Made by a program: the position numbers and the translations under genes. Below, piece after piece: positions 45,901-59,362 of a DNA stretch of 64,000 nucleotides. Under the pieces are notes generated by a model. It worked only from the letters and a program-made list of their open reading frames with translations, searched no databases and was not told the origin of the DNA. Source of the stretch: Hypericum androsaemum (lineage: Eukaryota > Streptophyta > Magnoliopsida > Malpighiales > Hypericaceae); contig OZ023181.1 in NCBI GenBank assembly GCA_963995505.1, positions 20,580,221 through 20,644,220 on the forward strand, in the 5' to 3' direction. Numbering within the stretch: the stretch's first letter is position 1; each line of letters starts with the position of its first letter.

Positions 45901-46484
45901 ACCAAAGTAAATGTTCCAGTGAATACAATAAGTCATAGTACCAAGGCAAGCAACCGAAATAGAGACAAGAAAAGAAGTTGACCATGAACTCAAAGACAAA
46001 GTACAAGATATCATTTTCCCGAATGACTTCTTTGAGCTTTATAATGTTTAGATGATTCATTTTCCGCAGTGACTGCAACAAAATAGAAGAATTCATGAGC
46101 CGGCATCACTAGAAATGCATCTGAACAGGAAAAAAGTTTCAAGATTCACTACCTTCACTTCTCTCAGATTGACACACTCTTCCCATGAATAGTACTTCTT
46201 CTTCATCCTTTTGATTGCAACCTGATAGTAATTGAGCCACAAGAAAACATACATCAGTAAAATCTTAATCAGATGGATGAATACAGTAGAATAATGCAGG
46301 AACTTATAGAACTAACCACTTCGCCAGACTGCTTATGGATTGCCCGCCAGACACTTCCAAACGTTCCATCCCCAACTTCCTTAATCAACTTGTATCTGAG
46401 ACATTTTCCAAAACATTACAACAAAAATAATACCAAGAAACCAGCTGCAAAGGAGTTGCAGAAGAAGTAGACAAACCTGTCCAT
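42957..46484 (-). CDS. MAK/RCK-type serine/threonine protein kinase
   Basis: Sixteen coding exons close exactly in frame to 456 residues: 46484-46477, 46395-46317, 46221-46153, 46072-45983, 45890-45752, 45436-45334, 45224-45172, 45090-45024, 44917-44809, 44709-44644, 44547-44479, 44270-44207, 44128-44015, 43791-43739, 43569-43491 and 43165-42957. Visible motifs are the glycine loop [12 protein letters not shown] with the ATP-binding lysine, HRDLKPEN, DFGLA, the activation loop TEY in [16 protein letters not shown], and [12 protein letters not shown]. The TEY/TDY loop with STRWYRAPE marks the MAK/RCK group (plant MHK-like). The C-terminal 150 residues are low-complexity and likely regulatory. 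Arabidopsis At4g19110 (recalled) is the probable orthologue because it neighbours ERD3. Substrates are not predictable. Confidence 0.93.
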
Positions 46485-47973
46485 TCCGCCTTGCTGACAA
46501 GAAGAGGACTCTCTCTTTATTTGCGAAGAGTAAACGATTCCACCACTAAATGACATTGACGGAAGATGAGATAAGCAGATAGCTGCCTCACTCGTCCAGT
46601 AAATGTCAGACCAAAATTCAGAGGCAACTGCGACCACGAAACATGACTGTTCCAGATGGAAAGGGCTTCCTAGCCTTATTCATTACTAGACTCGACTCTT
46701 TGACACGAAAATAAAGCACCGACAATGGAATTAAAACGACACTGCAGAACATAATTGCATCAGATGATGACCAGAGTGATTGTTGCAGCCACCAGGATAT
46801 TGTCCTACACTTATGCCTGACACTAAGGTTTCGGAAACTAAAAAACTACCTCATCGAGACTTGAAAATTATTAAGTGGGCCCCTCTGAGACTCTAAACCA
46901 ACACCCATGGGCGTCTGCAGACACTTGAAGCAGTGCCTAACTAACTACCCAAGCAGCTTTAGAGTGCTTCCTCTTGCAGCCCTCAGCCCTGCAGCAACAT
47001 AGAACATGTTAGACCAAGCAGATTACATCAATGGACAACACAAAGTGTACATGCTACATAGTTAATACCATACCCCGGAAAGCGTCTTAACTAATGCTCT
47101 GATGGATGTTGTATCAGCAATGCCCTGCGATATAAACATATATATTAAAAGAAAGCAGGACAAAACTATTTCATTGCGGGTATTGTTATGGACTTGCTTA
47201 CTTGGACAAGTGCACTAAAGATCCAACACCAATCTCAGAACGACTTTGCATCACGCTTCCTGTGTTGTTCTTTGGCGAGAGAAAGACCGCTAAGTGCAAT
47301 TAACAAAGGAAACCAAAAGAAAATCTTTGAGGACGAGAAACCGCCAGTCGAGAACTTCTTGGAATGAAAGAACCCCATAGAGGTAGCGATTTGACCAGAA
47401 GCATGCTTTCTCCATGACTTAATTAAGAAAACAAATCCGCTCAGATCCAAGTCTCCAACAACCTATGATTTACACAAAAATCCGAAACAAAAACATTACA
47501 CGGTTAACCAAAAAAATACAAACCAAACAGTAACAGCCAAACAACTAAGCCTGATTCTTCAGTCATGCGAGTTTCAATGTGCTTTTAATTATAAATTACG
47601 CCTAATTCTTCGGTCCTGGAAACAATGATATATATTCGATAAAAGAAACGTCATAGTATCAGCTAAATTATATAAAATATCTAGCTCAAACACGCCAAAG
47701 GAATCGACTAAGACAGAAAATAACAATACAAACCGGAAACCCTAACCCTAGATTGCGCGATGCGGATCGGAAGGGGAAAGAGAGTAACCTGAGAACCAGC
47801 CGGCATGGAAACCGTCGCGCAGGACGGGGAGGAGACGGATCTCCAGAGCTTCTCTCTCGTTTTCTCCGATTATAAATCACGTCTTTCTCTCTCTACTCCT
47901 CCCTTGTCTCTCTCTCTGCCAACCAAAACCCCGAAACTAGTAAAAATACCACACACCCGCTTGATATATATAA
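46485..47973 (-). promoter_or_regulatory. 5' UTR introns and promoter of the MAK-like kinase
   Basis: A minus-strand TATA box (TTATATATA, 47964-47972) suggests transcription starts near 47935. GC-rich leader sequence spans about 47690-47880. Splice-like sites between 46640 and 47800 suggest several 5' UTR introns, but exact exons are not fixed. Immediately upstream of the ATG the frame stays open for 51 codons (to 46637) with further methionines, so an N-terminally extended form is possible. Confidence 0.45.
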
Positions 47974-47994
47974 CCGCCACTCTCTCTCTCCTCT

Positions 47995-50970
47995 CGCCCG
48001 CGTTGTGGGTCCCGCTTTTTTTCCCTCTCTCGACCTATTTAGTTTTTAGTTCTGTACGGTACATAGAAAATACCTATTGTTTAATAAGTCCTTTCCGGGT
48101 CCCACCTCTCGTCTTTATAGTTTTACTTGTACAGTTGTACCGGGTCTTGTCTTTTTATTTGGTAAAAATTAACTTATAATTTCAAACTACTTGCGTATCA
48201 CTACGTTTTGATTTTAAAAAAAATGTTTTGACCAATTAAATACGGTTTTACAAATTTGACACTCTTTTATGGACAAAAATTAACCAAGTATAATGAGAAA
48301 AAAATTAGTTCTAAAATTATCTGTTGAAATAAATCAGAAAAATTATATTAAAAATTTTGTTACGCTCTTGTAATATTTTCGACATTGATTTTTAAATTTT
48401 TTATTTAATAATGCTTAGATCCACGAAATTGACATTGAATTGGAGCATTTACTCATGTTCGAACAAGGGAATTCCAACACCAAATATCTTGAAAATTAAT
48501 TCTCTCTAATTAGGCATTATATTTAGTAAGTTTAGTTTCGACCATTAGTTTTGATTAAGAAATTATATTCTAGCAACTTTTGGTATAATTAAGATACATA
48601 ATTAAGTTTGTATTCTTTCTAAAAGACCTATATTTTATTCTTTTTTAGTTTCTCTTTCGACCCACACTTTTGGCCTATTTAGGAGCTATTTGATTATGAA
48701 TCTTTTTGTAATATTGAGTATATATATTGAGGCTTCTGCAATGAGAAGAGCAGAATATTTTGATTGAAAACGTGAGCATTGCTCTCTCTTGGTTATATGA
48801 AATTTTTGAATACAGCGGAGCGATTCTATTGCGTTCTCCTTTGACTTTTTGCGTGGCTCTTCATCACAGTTTGTGACGTTTTTGACATATCGAAGTTCTT
48901 TGTTTCAACTCAAACAGCAGGTTGCGGTCTTCTTACTAAGGTTCTTGTTTGGTTATTAGCATCGGATAGAGAACGATCTGAGATTCAACGTTTTATAAAT
49001 GAGTCGCATCTCATCATTGGCAGAGTTTATATCAAATTTGGTCAACGTGTCAATAAAAGTTGGGTCAACTACTGAAATATTAGGTCAAGTGGTATAAAAA
49101 TTGTTTAGAAATTCGTAAACAATTAAAATTTTGTGAATGAATCATAAACTATTTGAAGCATTCTAAGTCGGAAAAAAACGTAGTCAATGTGTCGTTAAGT
49201 ATCGTTACAGTTATTTTTTTATTTACCCATTATAATTATTTTTTATGTTCAACAAACTTTGACCACACTTTCTGCCCTGATGTATTTGTAAATGACACGA
49301 AGGGGATATGTTATCTCGATGTACTCATTCTAATATTTTAACATGCGGCAAATAAAGATTATAATTTCTTATAAAAACAAACTTTGACCACAAAACATAT
49401 TTACGTGCCACGTCGGCGTATATCTCGTGGTGGCAGTTCATCAATATCAGAACCCAAACACCACCCCTACCTCCCAACGGCTCACTCATCGAATATTCGA
49501 GTTAATAATGTGTGGAGGCGGAATTTGGTTATCGATTTTGGAAAGAGCCGAAAAAGGTGACTTGGAATAGAGCATCCGTAGCGGACAAAGATTGGAATAG
49601 AATATGCTGGCACCCAAATTCTACATTATTGCCCATGTCATATACACATGAAAAAAATGATAAGCAATTAGATCACTTTCAATAAGAAATTATTTCAATT
49701 TAACGGAAAATAATTTTTTTTTCAAAATGCAACAATACTAAATTTTTATTGAGATATTTTTGTCACGTTCATAAATTATACTATTTTGAATATGGATTAG
49801 TTGAAAATATACCCATATTTCTTTTTTGTCTTCAATGTATCAACACTCATCTCCTAGTCACGACAATAAGTGTATTTTAAAAAAAATATCTGGAAATTAG
49901 TCTTAATTTAGTTATATTTGTCAGAATTTAAAATGTTTGCTCTAATGATTGACGACAGGCGGATTGCGTTAGGCATCCCCTTGGCTTTCTCATCTGGTCC
50001 CATCAGCAATTTGGTTGTCTGGTCCCGATTTTTGGAGCCCATTTGATGTTTTGATTATTTTACTTGTAAAGGACGTTGATGTTTTGATTACTGTATGATA
50101 ATTTATTATGGGGATTTGGGAAGGAAAAACGTAATCCTGATCCACGACAATATATTTTTGTAGTCACGATGATTTTGTGTCTCTTGTCTGGTCCACGACA
50201 ATATAGTTTTGTAGTCACGAAGTATATATTTCTAATGACCTCGTCGATCGATGCATTTAATTAATTACATAAAAAAGTTGGTAGTAATAATTTTGTTCAT
50301 TGTGGATTGTCCGATTTAGAAAGTCCAATCAAAGCCCAACCCCGGTTGTTATTGTTAGGCCTCACAAACTAAAGTGACGGTGTATGATTAGCACCTATTG
50401 CAAGGCCCATTAGTGGTACAGCCCAACCCAGTTAGAAACCATTCCAGCCACAATCCAACGTGCAATCAACTGGTATCCGGATATTCATAAGATCTACGAA
50501 TCATCTTTTAGCCAGATAAGAAAAATAAAAACAAGATAAAAACAGTCATTAACGATGGTACTCGATTCTGAATATGAGAAAAAAAAAACAACCCCACTAA
50601 CCCCATCCAATTGAGAAGAATGAATGTACAAATCTTTAACATTTGAGATCGCAGCAAAAAAAGTGATAGTGAAGGTGACACATGTCTTGGACTATTAGGA
50701 AGAAAAAATAAATCAAACAACAGTCAGTCTAGTGAGTATAAACCATATTGGCAATGGCAGAGGCAGGTGCTGGTTCCTTGCAAGTCCACTGAGCTACATC
50801 AAGACAAAACTAAAAATAAAAGAAAAAAAAACCCTTTTTCCTTTTTTTGTTACTCTTGTTGTTGTTTCCTTTGTTCCATTTCTCATCTCTCCAGGTGGGA
50901 GACATAGAATATATCCAAACTGATCCGGATACTTGGTGATCCGGATGAAACTATTAAAATTATAACCAAT
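47995..50970. other. AT-rich intergenic DNA and 3' flank of BRX gene
   Basis: No gene, RNA or paired transposon ends were recognised. The right end should contain the 3' UTR of the minus-strand BRX gene, which stops at 50971. Confidence 0.5.
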
Positions 50971-53900
50971 TCATAGGTACTGATCTTGTATTCTTTCTCT
51001 GTTTTGTTCCCACCACGTTTTTGCGTTCATTTCACCGAACCTCTCCCGGCTGCAAATTTAGGCAAACACAGAACCATCATAAACTATCAAATGGAAAACA
51101 AATATTGATGATTGTAGCTGGGTTGAATGGAGAAAAGAATGACAATTACCTGAACCTGACTCGCCGAAGCTCCCTCGTACCATCAGCCAACTGTCTGATG
51201 GTAATGTACACCCCAGGCTCGTCCTCCTCGACCCATTCGGATTCCATCTCGCTTGCATTGCTGATGGAGGGAGCCTCGTCCCTCGAAGACGTCGTAGTCC
51301 TCGACGCGTCCATCGAGCTGTGGCCGCCCGAAGCGGGGTGATAGTGTTGGCCCCCGCCGTGCTCTGCAGAGTCCGACGGGAAGTACCCTTTAGGCGGAGC
51401 CGGTCTGTAGTGGCTCCTTGGCGTGTACACCGATGGCATAGGGCTCTCCATTGCGGATCCGACCCTCGAGTACGTAGAATCTCTTGGCTGATGATAAACA
51501 AAATGATCAACCAATGTGTTACGAAATTTGATCGAAAAAACTCGATATCCAAACCACACGATGCAACAAGTTACCTCGTCCTCTGATCTCGAAGGGGTGT
51601 GAAGAGCTTGACGATTAAATCTCTGCACATTGTAGAGTTCCATGATTCTGTCGTAATTCTCTCCCCACCATCTCTGAGCTTGCCACTTGTTAAACATTTC
51701 CCGGCTTCAAAACACAAAATCTGAGAACCATCACTTGCTTGCTAATTTTGCAAGATATATTTTACTGCCTTCATTTGGAACAGAGCATGGACTTAAAAGT
51801 GAGAGCAAGTGATTAGCAGCTGCTGATACACACCTGAAACGAATACGTTTAAGATCGTTTCCACCGTTGGGTAGCGAGACGAAAGTGATGTGAACTCCTG
51901 GCTCTACCTGTGCCATCCACTCCTTGGGCTCGTCCTCGTCGTCCAAAACGACATCACAGGACTGAGCCGAGATGGATGCTCCTCCGGGAGTCCGGTCACC
52001 TCCGTATCCTCCTCCAGCGAATCTCGAGTCACGTATTGCACCACCGCGATGGTGGCTGCTGCTAGTGAAGTCCCAGGCAGGCGTGGAGCTCGAGCTTCCG
52101 CCTCCGAAGAAAGGGTACGGAACGCCTTCTGATGCTGCATCAAAGTCAGGGTACGGCCTATGCCCTTTCTTGTACGTGGGGGAGCCCGTGCAAGGCTTGC
52201 ATTGCTTATAAGCCCCAGAAAACTTCAATGCAATGTCCTTGATCTGCATGCCATAAAAATCCATAAGTTTTAAACTTATATTTCTAGTTCAACACATAAT
52301 TTCATGATTATTATGAATTAGACTATGTATTATGTATAGTTGTTTTAAGGTTTTGAGTTGAATATGACCCGGAAATAGGCCTTTAAAATATATACAATTC
52401 AGGCAGCGCAAATCTTCTTTCCCCTCCCAATGACAAGAATATATTTCCTTTCCTATGTCACGTTACAGTGGGTCAGGACCAGGGACACAGGGAGTGTCCC
52501 TTTTCAGAATGTGACCCATCTTTGCCAAAGTGATCTGATCTGAAAATTTCATATGTAGTAGATTACTCAGCAACAAGACTATGTTTATCCACCCTTGCAG
52601 GGGAAAAAAGAAACATATTTCATCTTTCCATGTTTCTTAGAATTTTCACTTTTAAGGATTCTCTTGAGGGGAAGACCACATATGTTACATCTCCATCACT
52701 CAATTGTCTCATTCTACTCCAGATCTATCCTCTCTTCCGGTCCCTTTTTTTTTTCTTTTGACGAAACCACATGGCATCCAAACACACATTTTAGTGGCTA
52801 ATCCAAGTTCGAGGGTGTCAAACATTTTCATGAATCAAACCCGAGATTTCCTACTTGAACTAAAACAACCCTCTACACCAACACAATGATATGATACTTA
52901 CTGGTCAACTAGGATTTTTATGAAAGGTAATTTTTTTTACACCAAAATACATCTTCGCAAGATTTGAACCCTAAAATCTCCGTCAAATCGTCCAACGCCT
53001 TACACCGCTATGTCAAATGCCATTTGACATTTCTTTGTGCCCAGAAGAAAAAGAGTGTAGTTGGTTTAGTGGGTACTACACATGTTGTAAAAAGTTCCTT
53101 AAAAAATGGTTGTTGCTGGTGGGGAATTACATTCCACAACCAGCACCATCATGACATCCTCCTCCAATAACCACAGAGTCAAAAGGGCTGAAACAAGTTG
53201 GATCCAAATGTGATTAACCAATGATAATGTCTCAGCAATACGTATACGTCCATGAAACACAGTGTCTGTCTGGTCCTTGTAGTGGGATAGATACTAAGAT
53301 CTCCTTCCATGTCCAAACACGAGAGAGACTAGTTAGTGTTGGACCAACTGAAAAAAGATTCCCCTAAACCAGTGGACACCCTTTTCTCTGTAGTCTGTTT
53401 CCACTTATGCACAGTCGTTTTTACTTGCTGTAGGTGCTAGGGTAGGTCTCACGACAACCAAACATTTGCAGAGCTAAACACACAGCCTCGTACCAGTGAA
53501 AATTTATGTCCCCATGGAAATAAATAATGGAAAAATATACTTTCATACATAGTAGTTTGACGGTTTGACAAGTGTATAATTTTGTAGTCTAAAAATGACC
53601 AAAATGGTCTTTGTGATTCAAAAAAACCATAGATATCTATCCCAATAACAAGTGTGAGGCTATGAATTTAGGGAACCATTTTGGTCATTTTTAAATTAGA
53701 GGACTATCGGTGTCAACCCTCCAAATGAAATATTCCTTAAATTAATTAACCCACTTACAGTATGTTTGCAGGTATCCCACATTGTTCACCTAGTCAGACT
53801 CTTCCATATAAATCTCGTGAATACTTTGACTATATGTGTTGGTGCGTCTTCATTAACAAAGGTTATAAGACTAATCCAAATTAAAGTTCGGTATATTTTT

Positions 53901-54666
53901 ATGGGTGGCAAACTTAAAGAAATCTAGTTAGGGACTAAAGCGCGTGGGGATAAGGCGAGGCTTGTACAAAAATGGTACAGGCTGTACCAAAGTTAAAGAC
54001 TGAAACCTAAAGGGGCTATTCCTATTCACCGGCCTGCACGACGTCGCATGCAACAATCGTTTCCAGTGCAGTGAACCCTTCTAAAGGCTAAAGCCTATAG
54101 CGAGAGCAGAGAAGGAAAGGATCAGTGAGTACAGTGGACGAGGCGTGGACATGTAAATACGTGAAAGATGCCAAAACCCCATGGTCCCATTTGGGGACCC
54201 ATTGAGAAATACCTACTTTTATTTTTCTTTATTGAATTTACGATATTTAGAGTGAGAACATTTAAAAGTGCGTTTATCACAATATTATCTTTTATATTTG
54301 TAAGAATTGAACTGAATACTTTTTATATAAAAATATTTTTATCAAGTCCAGATCACTCTCTAATCTCTATCCCACTCTTCCGTTACATCAATAGAGCAAT
54401 TTTTGTGGTCACTCAGTATAATTTTTAAGTAAAACTAAATTTCTTACCGCATAAACTAACTATTGCTATATACTAATTTTTAAAATTGTAAATAGAATGC
54501 AAGGGCAAATTTGGAAAGTGAAAGATGAAATAAGACAAGGCACCTGTGTGGTGAGGCTTTTGACGGCTTCTTTTGTGTTAGGAGTGCCACTCCCACGCGC
54601 TACTCCTCCTCCGTCATCCCCACCGTCCTCCGCCCCTGGCTTAGTGCACGCGATGCATGTAAACAT
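50971..54666 (-). CDS. BRX: BREVIS RADIX family protein
   Basis: Five exons close in frame to 359 residues: 54666-54544, 52243-51834, 51704-51575, 51487-51150 and 51049-50971. Exon 1 gives the conserved MFTCIACTKPG start and KEAVKSLTTQ. Exon 2 adds IKDIALKFSGAYKQCKPC. Two tandem BRX domains follow. The first, EWMAQVEPGVHITFVSLPNG to REMFNKWQAQRWWGENYDRI, spans about residues 130-200. The second, EWVEEDEPGVYITIRQLADG to FGEMNAKTWWEQNRERIQ, is C-terminal. BRX proteins are plant-specific, associate with the plasma membrane through the N-terminal cysteines and act in polar auxin transport, phloem and stomatal polarity. Which paralogue this is cannot be decided. Intron 1 is long (2.3 kb). Confidence 0.94.
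53563..53719. repeat. Small foldback element in BRX intron 1
   Basis: AAAAATGACCAAAATGGT (from 53591) pairs with ACCATTTTGGTCATTTTT (53675-53692), and outer parts (TTGACA...TTTGTAGTCT against GGACTATCGGTGTCAA) pair imperfectly. The motif resembles the inner arm edge of the MULE family (ATGACCAAAATA). It may be a short deletion derivative. Confidence 0.5.
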
Positions 54667-56963
54667 CTTTCACTATCTTGTCGCCGAGTATTTGACCTTT
54701 CTGCCCCTGCCACTCCAATAATAATAACAGCTTCAACGACATTTTATCAATAAATTATTTCAGGAATCAAATCATATGATAATGTGTCTGTTAAGGCTAT
54801 AATAGGAAAAGTGTAATTTACTCTTTCCTTTTATTATTCCCACCCCAAATGATGTAGTTTAATATTCTCACACTGTTGATGACGACAATCTTGGTGGGTC
54901 CCAGTTCATAGTCCAGTCGAAGAAACAGAGATTCTCTCTACCAATAAACAAATCCATTTTCCTCAACAAAAAAAAACAAATCCATTCAAATAACTATATA
55001 ACTAAATCCCGGCGATTGTGTATGTTAAACGCCAAAAGCTCGTGTAAGATGCTCCAATTACCAAGATTGGGCCGAAAAGAAACCAAGTGAAGAGATCAAA
55101 GTACATATCTCTAAAAAGGCATGTAAATATTATTAATTTGAATTCAAGATCACGAATGAAAGATCGAACTCAAATCAAAGCAGATTCAATAAATGAAAAT
55201 CAATCAACAATGTAAAACATTATTAAAATTTGATGAAAAAAGTTGTTACTATTTATATCAATTGATCTGGTGGATATTCAGAGATTAGATAATTTCGATA
55301 AGAAAGTAAAATCAACAACATGATCAAATCAGATCCCTTGATTAGGAAAAAAGGAAGAGTATGGATCCATAAGATCTTTTTTTCGATATCCTGAGCAATA
55401 GGTGGGATTTGGGCGAGAGAGAGAGTTTCAAATTTAGTGGGGACTACATAAAAGATGTCCATACGGAGATGACTAATTTTTGAACCGTCAGATTTGATTG
55501 TCTTTAAATCTGATGGTCAATAACCTACAGATGATAATGGTTTACATGTGAAGTAATATTGGTTTGTATGTGAAATGATATTGATTTGTACGAGACTGAT
55601 TCGCATGTAATGATATTGATTTTCGTTAGTCCCCATGGGTGGGGACTAGCCGAGTCCCCACCAAATCCGGCCCCGAGGGAGAGAGAGAGACAAAAGTGGA
55701 AGATGAAAAAAAAATAAAGAGCTGGTCTTACTCGGGATCAGGGACCAAATTATAAGTAAGAAAAAGGGAAAGAAAATACAAAACCAAAAGCAAAGTATAG
55801 ACCAATAAATAAACTTTTTCTTAAAAAAATAGAAATAAATAAATTTAATTTTTAGTATTCGATAAAATTAAAAAATAATCGACTCAAAAAATACTTTGAA
55901 AAAAAGACCGGAACAGCGTGGGACTCTCGTCCCCTCATCTCCTCTCGTCTTAGATCAATAATGAAAATACATATATATATACACACACATATACATATTG
56001 GGAGACAAGAGGGCTTCAAAGTGGTCTAAATAGAGGGAATGATGTTGATGCTTTAATGTACAAACCCAATAAACAAATAAAAGAATCAAATGGAATTTGG
56101 AGGAGCAGTAGTTTCTGACATGCTCCCATTTTTAAAAAAAGGTAAACAAATATTCATCGATTATTTCCTTTTATTTTTGCTTTTGTTTCCTCGAAAACTG
56201 AAAATATTACTTAAAAAGCGAAAATGATGGACCAATCAATGCCCTGAAAAAGGGAAGGCGGAATGGACAATACGATAGAGGAGGAGGAAGGAGGTTTAGC
56301 TATAATAATAATAAAACTAATTAATTAAATGTTAATATAATACAGCATTTTGTGCGTATAATTAATGCCATAATGAAGCGAAAATGACTCACCTTAAAGC
56401 GAAATAAGAGAGGTAGTAGCCCTTTTTCAGCTGTTGGGCCTGCGTCTCTAGGAGTTTTAATTTCCTCCTCCTGGCTTTAGCTGTCTCCTTTAATGGCTAT
56501 TAATGGCGTCTTCCTCCTCCTTTCGGCCTTCACTTTTGTTCACCAACGAATCTGCAGGTGTTATAAAAAAACACTAATATTATTGGACATAGTTTAATCA
56601 CGACAATTCACTGTCGTAATCTCCGTATCTAATCAAATTAGCTCAACGAATGTTCACTTTCGATGTGGGATCCAACGAATAAACGCCAGAAAGGAAACGG
56701 GGGGATTACCTTGATGAACTGAACTGGGAAGGACTTGAACAAGACAAGGGTCTTCGTTTGTCTTGCCCGCCCTGTACTATTTTTTTCAGATACGGCGCGT
56801 TTTGGGAAGTGAGTTGGTTTTGGGAGGGGGGGAATGGGCGGGCGAGACGTTGGATTAATTGGGAGGAGAGAGAGAGAGAGAGGAATGTTAGATTAGGACA
56901 AAGAAGGCCTTAAAATGGGGATTGGATCTCGCCCCGGTTGCCCACTTGTGTGTGTATATATAG
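54667..56963 (-). promoter_or_regulatory. 5' UTR introns and promoter of BRX gene
   Basis: On the minus strand a TATA box (CTATATATA, 56955-56963) is followed by a CT-rich leader. Donors CATCAAG|GTAATC (near 56708) and TTTAAG|GTGAGT (near 56391) and an acceptor CCTGCAG (near 56552) suggest a leader in three parts, with introns before the ATG at 54666. A long, regulated leader is inferred, not proved. Confidence 0.4.
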
Positions 56964-59354
56964 ATACTCTCCGTGGGAGAGAGAAGAGGAGAGAGAGAGG
57001 GAGAGAGGATTTTTTAATTGAACGGAAAAAGTGTGCGAAAATGGATATGGAATGGAAGTAAGGGAGAAGAAACAAAAGGAAAAAGGTAAAGGTTTGGAGG
57101 TGGTGTAGACGGCCAAACTTTATAAGAGCTGATATTCGAAAATTTATTACACAACTAATCTAATTTTTAGTTGTGACTAAAATTTTTTAACAAATATATA
57201 ATTTTGTTGAGGCATTTCTAAAGCTAGCATAATTTGATCGAATTGATTTGTTGGTAGCTGGTTAGGTAATTTCCCGTCCCGTATGCGACAATTTTTAAAA
57301 TTTTCTCAGTCTTCTGTCTTCTTGTGTTGCGGGGTTACAATAGGATATTGAGCTTTTACCTCGACTTTGTTGTGCAACAATTTTCTTATATGAGCCTTGT
57401 ATAATCTTGAATCGCCTTGCCAGCAGATTTTTTTAATCTTATCGGTTAATTTTTGTATGCAAATCTAAAGTAACACATGTGTCATCTAGAACAAAAGTCG
57501 ATTAGTAATAAATAATTTAAATTATATTATATGTATTGAATTTGGTAAAGCAAGTGGAATAACTGGACAACGAGTTCTTTCCAGTAAACAATCGGTAACA
57601 CAAAAAACACTAATCAACTGAAAAAGAGATATTATAAAACTTGATAAATAAATATGTATTAATAGTTTACTATGTTATCCGATTCGAAACTGAATTAATC
57701 AACCAATAAATAATAAAATACAAAATAATATTGATAAAACAAATAAACAATCATGTCAACTTCCACAACTTGTCGATACTATTATGCTAATTATCCACCG
57801 GTGTTTTCAACGAGATAATTATAAACGGATCGCGTTGGATGATTGCTGGTCCTCCTCTTGGACTTTCTAAATAATAAACCAAAGGAAGAAAAATAATAAA
57901 GCTTCTTCCAATCAAAATCAGAAAGCATTAAGAAACATTTAAATCAATTAGTATTTTACTTTAATCATATCTCCATTTGAATTTTTAGAAATACAACTTC
58001 TTTATATACTTATGAAAAAAGATTTAACATACTTCAAAGTCCTAACTCTAATATAAAATTTTTTTCAAAAAATTATAATATAGATTAATTGACTGTTTTG
58101 ACAAATATTAAATTAAACCCAAAAAATCATACGAGAGAAAGGGATAGAAACAAAACATATGGATTATTAAACAATTGGTCCTGGTAAATGAAGACACTGA
58201 GGGCCCGCGTGTCTCGGATGACATAAGCAAGGGGATCTCTTGCGTGCAATTGTCCGTAGATGATGTGGCGCGCTTCGATTGGTTCCAGGCCTGATACGGT
58301 GTCGTTTTGGCTTGCATTTGGAATCTATCATCAGGTTTTCTAAACTATCCCATCACGGTTTTATGTGTTTTCGGGTAGGTGAATAGATTATTAATTGACC
58401 CAAATGAAAAATAATATTATTTTTATATTTTTTCCCCTAAGTTTGTATTTTATTTTGCAATCCCCACCACAAATTTTGCACTGGACATACTTTTCCTTAA
58501 TTTTGGTAACTGGGTTTCCATCATTACCGAACACCTGATCCTCGATGTTTATTAAAGCATAACTTCATTAACTTCCAAAGTTCGAAAAAAGACAATTGCA
58601 ACACCATTCGAAGTAAATAGACTGTGAAATAAAACAACGTATATTTAATACTAACAATTCAATTTTTTTAAAATTATGATACAATCTCAAAATAAGTCCA
58701 TCTGATCAAAACATTCACAAACTTTTATTTCATTAACGTATAAATATGAGCTACGAGCCACCGTTTTATTTGTTTGTTTAATTCTTCTGCAATCAACCTT
58801 CTCTATTTTGCCTATAAGCTTAGCTTAATGATGCACTAATAAAAAAACTTAAGCCTATCGATATGGGTAGATGATATGTGCTTACCTTTCGTTGGGAGCT
58901 TGAGATTCTGTCTCCAAGTCTCCAAACCCTCCTCTTGTACATCCAATTCTTTTTAAATCAATTTACTTACCCCAAAAAAAAAAAATTTAAGCCTATTGAT
59001 GCATTAATTAATCCAGGCACCTGAAAAAAACCGACCTACCAAGCTGTTGTCTTTCCTTCGTCATTAAGATAAATTCACTTTAATCCTTTCCGTTGCAGTA
59101 ATCTTTTAATAATACACTAGGTCACAATAATAACTTCCATGTATTTTTACCACAAAAAAGTTGGTTAAGTTGTTTTAAATAAAGTGGTTATTCCAAAATT
59201 ACTAACCGACTAATCGATTTTCGGGTCGAAACCAGTCAACTGTTTTGAACCAAATCAATTAGTTAGCTGGTTACCCTTTTCATTTCAAATCAAGATCGTT
59301 GTATACTATTTATCATATCACCTTAATTTATGGCACTGAAATTTGAGAGAATCA
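56964..59354. other. AT-rich intergenic DNA
   Basis: No gene or mobile element with clear ends was recognised. A short GC-richer island at 58190-58320 has no supportable coding assignment. Confidence 0.5.
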
Positions 59355-59362
59355 TCCCCAAC

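Noticed and set aside
47686..47880. 64-codon minus-strand frame upstream of the kinase
   Set aside because: It falls in the GC-rich leader and promoter region of the kinase, and the true start [10 protein letters not shown] is downstream.
56655..56675. CGATGTGGGAT, the inverse of the plant snRNA upstream element RTCCCACATCG
   Set aside because: No TATA box at the required distance and no snRNA sequence follows on the minus strand. It lies in the probable BRX leader.
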